From assembly GCF_003260195.1 (NCBI RefSeq), contig NZ_QEIH01000007.1:124001-188000 (forward strand): a stretch of 64,000 nt of DNA, given 5' to 3'. Under the pieces are notes generated by a model, which was given only the letters and a program-made list of their open reading frames with translations, had not been told where the DNA came from and made no database searches. This document shows, one piece after another, positions 57,234-64,000 of the stretch. The stretch comes from Lutibacter citreus (GTDB taxonomy: Bacteria; Bacteroidota; Bacteroidia; Flavobacteriales; Flavobacteriaceae). Made by a program: the position numbers and the translations under genes. Every line of letters starts with the position of its first letter. The stretch's first letter is position 1.

Positions 57234-58280
57234 ATGAGATTACTTAAAACAAAACCTTTTAATAACTGGGAATTTTGGCCTTCTTATATGTTTTATATTC
57301 CCATACTTCCATATGCCATTTATTTAGCTATAAAAGCAAGAAATTTAGTTTTTTATTCGGCCACAAACCCAAGTATAAATCATTCTGGTAATGGCAGTGA
57401 ATCTAAATTTAAAACTTTAAATTTAATTCCGAATGAATTTATACCTATTTCCATTTTTATAAAAAAGAAAGAAGATTTAAATTGGGTTCTGAATGAAATT
57501 TCTATAAAAAAATTAACGTTCCCTCTTATTATTAAACCAGATATTGGATTTAGAGGTTTGCTTGTTAAGCAACTTCATTCTAAAAAAGATTTACAAAATT
57601 ATTTATTAAAGTACAATTGTATAGATTTAATATTGCAAGAATTTATTGATTTTAAAAATGAATGTGGTATTTTTTATTATAGAATACCAAATGAAAAAAA
57701 TGGAGCAATTAGTTCCATAACTTTAAAGAAATTTTTGACTGTTATTGGAGATGGTTCTTCTAATTTAGAAAAATTAATTAAAGAAGATAAAAGAGCTTTT
57801 CATTATTATGATTTTCTAAAAGAACTGCATCATAAAGATTTTAAAAACATCCCAAACAAGAATACCAACATTCAACTAAACGTTATAGGAAACCATTCAA
57901 AGGGAACTCAATTTATTAATGGCAATCATCTTATATCAAAAGATTTAAATAAAATTATTGATCAATTTATGAAACAAATACCAGATTTTTATTACGGTAG
58001 ATTAGATCTTAAATTTAATTCTTTTGAAAACTTAATTAAAAAAAATGAATTTAAAGTTCTTGAAATAAATGGTATTATTTCAGAACCCACTCATATTTAT
58101 GATTCAACTTCTATTAATTATTTCAACGCTTTAAAAAGTTTAAAACTTCATTGGGGCATTATCTATAAAATAGCTGTGAACAATAATAAAAATGGTGTGA
58201 AATATGATACAGTGCCTGTTTTTTTAAAAAGCTTAATAGATTTAAAAAAGTATACTAAAATTATAAAAAAACTAGTTTAG
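57234..58280 (+). CDS. ATP-grasp family ligase of unknown substrate
   Basis: 348 residues. The N-terminus (WEFWPSYMFYIPILPYAIYLAIKAR ... ATNPSIN...SESKFKTL) matches a known but uncharacterised ATP-grasp family sometimes labelled D-alanine-D-alanine ligase-like. ATP-binding lysine region FPLIIKPDIGFRG (~residue 95), LILQEFID, and the magnesium site KVLEINGIISEPTHIYD near residue 280. The D-Ala ligase label is unproven. Co-transcribed with murQ and DUF6095, suggesting a ligase step linked to cell-wall fragments. It ends 4 nt into the opposing gene. Confidence 0.8.
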   Translation: MRLLKTKPFNNWEFWPSYMFYIPILPYAIYLAIKARNLVFYSATNPSINHSGNGSESKFKTLNLIPNEFIPISIFIKKKEDLNWVLNEISIKKLTFPLIIKPDIGFRGLLVKQLHSKKDLQNYLLKYNCIDLILQEFIDFKNECGIFYYRIPNEKNGAISSITLKKFLTVIGDGSSNLEKLIKEDKRAFHYYDFLKELHHKDFKNIPNKNTNIQLNVIGNHSKGTQFINGNHLISKDLNKIIDQFMKQIPDFYYGRLDLKFNSFENLIKKNEFKVLEINGIISEPTHIYDSTSINYFNALKSLKLHWGIIYKIAVNNNKNGVKYDTVPVFLKSLIDLKKYTKIIKKLV

Positions 58281-59434
58281 CGTTTTAAATAAATCCAACC
58301 TTGCCAATTAATATCTTCATCATGAAATTCTAAAAAGTAAAAATAAGTTCCTACTGGTAATCCTTTACTTTTATTAAGAGTTAAATCATGCTCAGAAACT
58401 CCTCCCCAGGAATTATCATAGCCTTTTTTAGAGTAAAGTAATGTTCCCCATCTATTGTAAATATAAATTGTATTATTTGGTCTCTGCTCAATACCTTCAA
58501 TTACAAAAGTATCATTTAAACCATCCCCGTTTGGTGTAATACCAAAATTATGACTTTCAGTAACTGTAACTCCCTGCACCTCACGATGATCAGTTCCAAT
58601 TGTTAACACTTCATAATCATCAGGAATAAAAGAGGTTGATTTTATTGTACCAGAATCAATATCTCCTTTAATTTCTTCCCCTCCTAAATCTACCCATTTT
58701 CCGGTTGCTTTAGACCAACCAACCACACGTAAACTCTCAATATCTGACGTTAATTGATCTATATTACTTTCAGTATTCCAAGTTAAAATTAATGAAGTTT
58801 CAACAGAACCATTTAAATCCCAAAATTCAGTATCGTTTATTTTTTCTAATATTAATTGTTTTGTATCTGTATTAAAGGATTTTGTAAAAACCGAAGGGTT
58901 ATTTGGATCTTCTTTAAAATAAGCTCCTTTATAAATACTATTTTTTACCTGATTTGGAATAATCATTGGTCTAAAGGAGTCATTATCTCCAATTGGAAAG
59001 ATAAATTCACCTTCGCTTACTATTTTAGCATAGCCATCTACATGAGTATAATCTCCTTCACCTCCATATAACTGATGATTTAAAAAATCTAGTGAAATCT
59101 CATTATCATCTCTTGGTGTTACTACTTTACCTGTAATAAATGATAAATTATTAGATACTCCCAATGATGTTTCTAAAAACAAATTATCATATACATCAAT
59201 CTCTAAATCATTAAAAATAGCCTTATTACTACCCGAAACTTTTAAAAAGTTATTTAGACTATAAAACCCTACTGAACCAGAATTTTTATCGAATTTACCA
59301 TTATTTACCAAATCTATATGAAAACCTATTGCTCCATTATCATGTATTTGTATATTACCATTATTTTGAAATGCAGATTGTGCAAAACAAAAATGACCAA
59401 CAAAAAATATCACAATAAAAAATAGATCTCTCAT
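58277..59434 (-). CDS. Secreted T9SS type B cargo protein (last gene of the surface operon)
   Basis: 385 residues. Signal peptide ~1-18 (ending HFCFAQ). The central part is a beta-rich region with GNIQIHDNGAIGFHIDLVNNG and LEINDTEFWDLNG-like blocks. The C-terminus (SHNFGITPNGDGLNDTFVIEG ... GWIYLKR) is the type B sorting domain of the type IX secretion system, here as ITPNGDG instead of FTPNNDG. Downstream end of a four-gene run; the next upstream gene is 6 nt away. Likely the exported surface anchor or tip of that run. Function unknown. Confidence 0.85.
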   Translation of the reverse strand: MRDLFFIVIFFVGHFCFAQSAFQNNGNIQIHDNGAIGFHIDLVNNGKFDKNSGSVGFYSLNNFLKVSGSNKAIFNDLEIDVYDNLFLETSLGVSNNLSFITGKVVTPRDDNEISLDFLNHQLYGGEGDYTHVDGYAKIVSEGEFIFPIGDNDSFRPMIIPNQVKNSIYKGAYFKEDPNNPSVFTKSFNTDTKQLILEKINDTEFWDLNGSVETSLILTWNTESNIDQLTSDIESLRVVGWSKATGKWVDLGGEEIKGDIDSGTIKSTSFIPDDYEVLTIGTDHREVQGVTVTESHNFGITPNGDGLNDTFVIEGIEQRPNNTIYIYNRWGTLLYSKKGYDNSWGGVSEHDLTLNKSKGLPVGTYFYFLEFHDEDINWQGWIYLKR

Positions 59435-59440
59435 TCTTTT

Positions 59441-60109
59441 CTATTTATAAGCTGTATAGAAAACTAGAACTTTTTCTTTTTGAAATTGCCCCCAATTAGC
59501 AGATCCTTTTTCATAATCTGGAATAATTGTAAATCCATCATTTGTTAAAACCCCTAATTTACCTCTAATAACTCCTAACTTATTTCCATCTTGATCTCCA
59601 TACCTTAAACCAATGCAATATGACGAACTAGAATATCTAGAGATATCATTAATTGAATTACCATTACCTCCAACAAAAATAACTCCTTGTTTAGTACCGT
59701 TTATAAAACCATTCATTGTTCCAAATGAATTATTAAAACCTGCATTATTATTTCCGCTACCATTATTACCATCAGTACCAAATACCTCAACATTTGCATG
59801 TGCCACAAATGTAATTTGGCTCGGTTTAAAACCTAAACCTGAAACTGAAATACTACTATTATTACTAACTGTAAAAGAACCTGTATAAACACTTTGTCCT
59901 CCTTCATTACTAACCCAGTTTGTACCATTATAAACCATCATTTTTTTAGTATCTGTATTATAGACTAAGGCTCCTTCTTCTAAAGGTGTAACCGAATTTA
60001 TTTCGGTAGTTGAACCTAAAGGAATTCCCATAACAGAATATTCATCTAATTGAGAAAAAACTATTAAACTATTAAAAATAAAAAAAAATATTAATATATA
60101 TTTTTTCAT
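59441..60109 (-). CDS. Secreted protein with YNGTNWV motif (surface operon)
   Basis: 222 residues, signal peptide ~1-20 (ending LIVFSQ). It has the motif EEGALVYNTDTKKMMVYNGTNWV, frequent in flavobacterial tail-fibre-like or surface proteins. The middle is Gly/Asn-rich (GTDGNNGSGNNNAGFNN). The end (GQFQKEKVLVFYTAYK) is a beta-rich fold. No known enzyme motif. It lies 2 nt after the 328-residue gene and 6 nt before the type B cargo gene. I do not recognise a functional family. Confidence 0.72.
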   Translation of the reverse strand: MKKYILIFFFIFNSLIVFSQLDEYSVMGIPLGSTTEINSVTPLEEGALVYNTDTKKMMVYNGTNWVSNEGGQSVYTGSFTVSNNSSISVSGLGFKPSQITFVAHANVEVFGTDGNNGSGNNNAGFNNSFGTMNGFINGTKQGVIFVGGNGNSINDISRYSSSSYCIGLRYGDQDGNKLGVIRGKLGVLTNDGFTIIPDYEKGSANWGQFQKEKVLVFYTAYK

Positions 60110-60111
60110 AA

Positions 60112-61098
60112 TTATCTTGTATAAAATGTAATTGTTATGGGTGCAATATTACTCTTATTATAATTAGTACCTGCAGGTGAAGGTTTGTTCCCATTAACAG
60201 TTACGCTAGAATAAGGACCTAATGATGATGTACTAGTAATTAAATGATTATAGGTTCCATCCCCATTATCTGCTGAATTTAGCGTATAGCTACCTGAAGA
60301 TATATTAGGAATAGTACTATAAGGTGTATTACTAATCAACACTTCATAATCTATTGATGCTCCTTTACTATTTCTAAACTGCATGTGAAAATCATTTGCA
60401 TCCCCAAAATCATCTAAAACCAACGTACTTCCATCAATTGTACCTATAGGTGTTACTCCTACAGTTACAGGTGGATTATTAGTTTCTGTTACCTGAATAT
60501 CTGTTATAATTTCTTTTGTTGCTGAAGTATTAAAAGACCAAACTTCATCTACTAAAACATCTGCTGTAGTACCATTATCACCTGTAAGAATAATCACATC
60601 GAAACCTTTTGCTGTCTGTGTACCTGCTACAACTGAAACTATTCTTGAGTCTCGTCTATTATTAGCATCTTCTACTTGCGCTCCAAAAGTAATATCATAA
60701 TTAGCACCATTTGGGTGTTTTACTCCAAACTCAACAGTAAACCTTCCAGTTTCAGTTTTAGAAACCTTACAATTAATATTAAAAGAATTATCTCCATTAG
60801 CTTGTACTTGTGCAGCCGCAAATACATAACCAATAGTTTCTTTTTTAAACTCAATTTTAGGAGAAGTTCCATCCGCTCCTGCTGGTCCTGCTGGACCTTG
60901 AGGACCTGATTCTCCCGTTATTTTTCTAAGTTCTCCTGTTTGTATACCAACGTATAATTCATCCGTATCAGTTGTAATATAGTGGTCTCCTTCACCCGCA
61001 TTTGAAATAATCGATACTTCTGAAGATAATATTTTAATTTGAGAATACCCAAAAATAATACCTCCTAATAAAAATATAATAGTTAGAATTTTTTTCAT
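60112..61098 (-). CDS. Secreted protein with short collagen-like segment (surface operon)
   Basis: 328 residues, signal peptide ~1-19 (GGIIFGYSQ). Near residue 63 a short collagen-like run GES-GPQ-GPA-GPA-GAD-GTS (six Gly-X-Y triplets) precedes a long beta-rich domain. Collagen-like runs of this kind often trimerise fibres in phage tails and bacterial surface proteins. Two nt separate it from the next gene. No sorting domain is recognised at the C-terminus, so export may rely on Sec alone or on a different signal. Function unknown. Confidence 0.75.
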   Translation of the reverse strand: MKKILTIIFLLGGIIFGYSQIKILSSEVSIISNAGEGDHYITTDTDELYVGIQTGELRKITGESGPQGPAGPAGADGTSPKIEFKKETIGYVFAAAQVQANGDNSFNINCKVSKTETGRFTVEFGVKHPNGANYDITFGAQVEDANNRRDSRIVSVVAGTQTAKGFDVIILTGDNGTTADVLVDEVWSFNTSATKEIITDIQVTETNNPPVTVGVTPIGTIDGSTLVLDDFGDANDFHMQFRNSKGASIDYEVLISNTPYSTIPNISSGSYTLNSADNGDGTYNHLITSTSSLGPYSSVTVNGNKPSPAGTNYNKSNIAPITITFYTR

Positions 61099-61109
61099 TT
61101 GTAAATCTA

Positions 61110-63482
61110 TTATTTAATTCGTTTAACTATTAATGAAGATCCTTGATCAATCATAACAGGTATACCATTATTACTTCCACTTGCATTACTAAATCTTTGT
61201 CCTTTTATTTTAATTGTAGCATTTGCAGCTAACTGAACAATTTTAGTAACCGTTGCTGTAGAACTTCCAACATTATTATTTCTTGAATAAGTATAAGCTC
61301 TTGTTCCTGGTAATTCAGAACCACCAGCCTCTAAATAGAATTCTGCACCTGCTCTTGCGTTATTACTTGTTTTTGCAGAAACTCTATATATAATTTCATA
61401 ACGGCCAGCATTTGTAACTGTAATGGAATTTGAAGAAGTTGTATAATCAGGATCCACAATTCCACCTGTATTTAATTCAATATCGTTAAATGTATTTAGT
61501 GCTAAAATTTGTCCACCAATTGCATCATAAATTTCAGCTACTGTTGGTGAAAATACATTTATCCATTTAGTTCCTGTGCTTGTTGAAGACAACACTTGTC
61601 CTGCCGTTCCAGCATTTCCATCTGAATCTAAATAACTACCTACTACACTTAAATTTTTGTGAATATTAACTTGTTGATTAGCATCTATTCTTAACGCTTC
61701 TGTTCCTCCAGTTGTTAATGCCAACTCATCATCTACATTACTAAACATTCCTGTATTAGAATCATCTGTAAATCTATAAGATGGCTGCCCTGCAGTTCCT
61801 CTAGAATTATTTAAACCACTGGTTCTTGTTGTTCCTCCTATATTTAAAGTATTAGATCCTGACAATGCTGAATTACCTATATACAATCTACTATTTGTAT
61901 TATTCCAAAATAATTCGGAATTATTTTCTGTTGGTTTTCCATCAGACCCTGCAAAAAATACAGAACCAGTTGTTCCTGTATGCGCTAAATCTGTTAATGG
62001 CAGTGTAGATGCAACTCCATTTATAGTACTTGTCAAATTCCCTGAGACTACACTTAATGCGTTTGTATTAATTATTGGAGCTGATAAAGCTCCATTTGAA
62101 TCTGTAACTGTTAATGTGTTTGCCGATGAAGTAAAACCTGTATTAATTTCGTTTGTTATGCTACCATCAACTTCAGTTCCTAATATCTCATAAGGACTAG
62201 TTGAAGTACCTAAACCCAAAACTTGGTTAATTCCTCCTCCAGTAATTTTTGTTTCTGATCCATCTGCTGCCAATGATGATAAATTCACCATTTTAGGAGT
62301 TCCTCCTGATTCTATACCTACTTGTAATTCATAGGTTGAACCATTAAAAGCAAAAAAGTCAATTTCTTGATCATCTGAAGATATAGTACTTATTTGATGC
62401 CAATTACTACCATCACTTTGTATTTGTAATGAAGATTCATCAACTATTGTAGTAGACGCAGAATTTGTCATATCTAAATATGACGTTATTGTTCTTGTAC
62501 TCCCTGAGTTATTTTTTAAAATATAAATTCTTCCTTCGCAAGTATTTGCGTTTGGTAAAGTTATATTGTGATTTCCAGCAATAATAACACTATAATGATC
62601 TTCACCTAATGTTAAATTACTTGTTGTTGTAAAAATTGATTTTGAAATTGATCCCTTTACTTGAAAAGTACTATTTGCAACATTTCCTGTATCATTTCCA
62701 TTATAAGTTCCATCTATAGGAACACCTGTAGGATTAATATTAATACCAAATCTAGGTTTTGCTCCTGATGAATTAACACTTCCTTGCACTCTAAATAACT
62801 CTTTGTGAGTTTTATCGTAGTAATTGTAACGTTTAAATATAAAAGGCTCTGCTCCATCATCACCAATAATAAACTCTAATCGTCCATTATTGCTTGCCCC
62901 TGCTGAACCAATTTCAAATAAATCTGAACCACCTGCACTTCCTTTTAATCTAAAACTCCCATTAGTAGTAGTATAAAACATTGGTTTATAAAACGAAGCT
63001 CCACTAGCTGCAAACTGTAATGCTGAAGTTGAACCATTTCCATTTACAAAAACCAAAGGCTGATCATTATCTGTATAATCAGGATAAGATTGAGTTAAAT
63101 TTAATATTTGCCTTCTTCCAAACTCTAACATTGGCAAATTATTTGATCTAATTTGCATTTTTACATCATCTGTAGTTCCTAAGAAATTAGTTCCTGATGT
63201 TAAACCTGAGTTTCCTGTTAAAGACCAAAAATCACTCGCAAATGATAACCAAGTAGTTCCATCCCAAACCTTAACTGCGGTTGGAGTAGCATTGGTATCA
63301 AACCATAAATCATCTATTTGAGGATTTATGGGAGCTGAATTTGAAGTTGTTACTTTATTATTAGTAACGTTAATTTTTGTCCCTTTTTGATTAATAACAG
63401 TAACCTGTTGCGCAAAACCTATTTGCACAAAAGCTACACATAGTGTAAATAATAAAAATCTTATGACTTTTTTATAAAACAT
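61110..63482 (-). CDS. Secreted tail-fibre-like protein with C1q-like end (surface operon)
   Basis: 790 residues, signal peptide ~1-24 (ending QIGFAQ). The N-terminal part includes PQIDDLWFDTNATPTAVKVWDGTTWLS, a tail-fibre-like motif also seen in the shorter genes of the run. The middle has fibre-like repeats (LGTSTSPYEILG, DDSNTGMFSNVDDELALTTGG, GQVLSSTSTGTKW). The C-terminal ~140 residues (GGQILALNTFNDI ... NAGRYEIIYRVSAKT ... QGSSLIVKRIK) resemble the C1q/TNF-like jelly-roll heads that form trimers. Likely a trimeric surface fibre. First gene of the four-gene run, 11 nt before the next. Confidence 0.75.
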   Translation of the reverse strand: MFYKKVIRFLLFTLCVAFVQIGFAQQVTVINQKGTKINVTNNKVTTSNSAPINPQIDDLWFDTNATPTAVKVWDGTTWLSFASDFWSLTGNSGLTSGTNFLGTTDDVKMQIRSNNLPMLEFGRRQILNLTQSYPDYTDNDQPLVFVNGNGSTSALQFAASGASFYKPMFYTTTNGSFRLKGSAGGSDLFEIGSAGASNNGRLEFIIGDDGAEPFIFKRYNYYDKTHKELFRVQGSVNSSGAKPRFGININPTGVPIDGTYNGNDTGNVANSTFQVKGSISKSIFTTTSNLTLGEDHYSVIIAGNHNITLPNANTCEGRIYILKNNSGSTRTITSYLDMTNSASTTIVDESSLQIQSDGSNWHQISTISSDDQEIDFFAFNGSTYELQVGIESGGTPKMVNLSSLAADGSETKITGGGINQVLGLGTSTSPYEILGTEVDGSITNEINTGFTSSANTLTVTDSNGALSAPIINTNALSVVSGNLTSTINGVASTLPLTDLAHTGTTGSVFFAGSDGKPTENNSELFWNNTNSRLYIGNSALSGSNTLNIGGTTRTSGLNNSRGTAGQPSYRFTDDSNTGMFSNVDDELALTTGGTEALRIDANQQVNIHKNLSVVGSYLDSDGNAGTAGQVLSSTSTGTKWINVFSPTVAEIYDAIGGQILALNTFNDIELNTGGIVDPDYTTSSNSITVTNAGRYEIIYRVSAKTSNNARAGAEFYLEAGGSELPGTRAYTYSRNNNVGSSTATVTKIVQLAANATIKIKGQRFSNASGSNNGIPVMIDQGSSLIVKRIK

Positions 63483-63537
63483 ATTTACTATTCTATTAAT
63501 CTAAATTTTAAAAATTAACTATTTATTATTTTTATTC

Positions 63538-63591
63538 CTTGTTTGAAGAGTTGATTACAAAGCAACCAACTCTTCATATATTTTAAACAAG
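63538..63591. repeat. Long stem-loop upstream of the surface operon
   Basis: Nested inverted repeats: outer CTTGTTT (63538-63544) with AAACAAG (63585-63591) and inner GAAGAGTTG (63545-63553) with CAACTCTTC (63567-63575). It lies in the 130-nt gap between the partial gene and the 790-residue gene. No U run follows on the minus strand, so it is not a standard terminator; it may be an attenuator or processing site. Confidence 0.5.
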
Positions 63592-63612
63592 AAATATAAT
63601 TTAGTGATTAAA

Positions 63613-64000
63613 TTATTTAATATATTGGATTTCAATTATGTCTCCAACATAAAATGGAACCTCTGCATTATCAAAAGTAACAGTCCCAGCTGCAGCAATT
63701 GAAAAATCTGTTCCAAAACGTAGTTTAGCCCCATTTCTATATACAAATAATTTAGCAGCTGTACTAGTTGCTGTTAAAGTTGGTAACCCAACAACTGCAA
63801 TATCAGTAGTTCCTGAAGTTACATTAGCAGTTTGAGGAGATTCTAATCTTATTCCACTAACTAAATCTGAAGCTAACATTTTTTTAGTTACTCCAGTTGC
63901 TTCATCTCTAACTAATAAAGTATAACCAGTTGTTGCTGTCTCATCTGCAGCTGGAACATCGGTAGCAGCTATATAATCTATTCCTTGAATTTTGAAAGTA
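63613..64000 (-). CDS. Tail-fibre-like protein, 5' end cut by window edge
   Basis: At least 128 residues, open to the right edge in the frame beginning at 63999; an internal Met at 63879 is not the true start because the frame continues upstream without a stop (TFKIQGIDYIAATDVPAADETA ... LVRDEATGVTKKMLASD). The C-terminus (RNGAKLRFGTDFSIAAAGTVTF, then GDIIEIQYIK) is a small beta domain typical of phage-tail or surface fibre ends. It lies upstream of the surface run in the same direction, and probably belongs to the same locus. No function can be assigned. Confidence 0.7.
   Translation of the reverse strand, partial: TFKIQGIDYIAATDVPAADETATTGYTLLVRDEATGVTKKMLASDLVSGIRLESPQTANVTSGTTDIAVVGLPTLTATSTAAKLFVYRNGAKLRFGTDFSIAAAGTVTFDNAEVPFYVGDIIEIQYIK

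Noticed and set aside
58277-64000. A prophage tail module, because of fibre-like motifs.
   Set aside because: No capsid, portal, terminase, integrase or lysis gene is visible; signal peptides and a T9SS sorting domain point to a host surface system. The region right of the window could still change this.

Overview
The window is a stretch of chromosome from a member of the Flavobacteriaceae (Bacteroidota). The evidence is very low GC; three large proteins and one smaller one ending in the type B (gliding-motility-associated, CHU_C-like) sorting domain of the type IX secretion system; Bacteroidota-specific small families (DUF4199, DUF5606, DUF6095, head GIN, DUF4097-like); and promoters of the Bacteroidota form TTG-N18-21-TAnnTTTG in front of many genes. 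The genus cannot be fixed from the sequence alone.

Layout. 1-6.6 kb (minus strand): ligA (3' end cut by the window edge), a half-length CvfB-like RNA-binding protein, menD, then a tight run of a hotdog thioesterase, a membrane-anchored alpha/beta hydrolase and isochorismate synthase, together a menaquinone region. 6.7-10.2 kb: a pRiA4b ORF-3-like protein, a conserved unknown with a kinase-like motif, and an ABC-2 transporter pair. 10.2-22 kb: three consecutive giant secreted type B cargo proteins built from shared modules. 22-33.4 kb: uvrB, an SDR, the small SRP RNA, DUF4199, a glycosyltransferase, a phosphosugar mutase coupled to an MsbA-like ABC exporter, then cca, tsaC and dapD. 33.4-40 kb: ruvX, DUF1919, def, DUF5606, mazG, DUF1801, an SDR, and lon. 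40.3-43.2 kb: an ECF sigma factor, a one-TM partner and two repetitive solenoid surface proteins. 43.2-52.2 kb: a tetrapyrrole-methylase-fold methyltransferase, an LMW phosphatase, dnaA, a YbgC-like thioesterase, YigZ, ribD, a GNAT, prmC, a DEFD-box helicase, trmD and rplS.

52.2-52.95 kb has no protein gene of normal size but ends an unexplained stretch with a perfect 13-bp terminator, so it is a candidate non-coding RNA locus. Next come monomeric isocitrate dehydrogenase, an MscS channel, and a murQ-DUF6095-ATP-grasp operon. 58.3-64 kb (minus) is a four-gene run of secreted, tail-fibre-like proteins ending in a type B T9SS cargo protein, preceded by a further partial gene that leaves the window.

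Most of the window is conserved housekeeping. The places most likely to hold undescribed biology are the surface-fibre operon at the right end, the shared repeat modules in the giant cargo proteins, the sigma/solenoid operon, the kinase-like conserved unknown, the ATP-grasp gene linked to murQ, and the 52.2-52.75 kb RNA candidate. No tRNA, rRNA, CRISPR array, insertion sequence or prophage integration module was seen.
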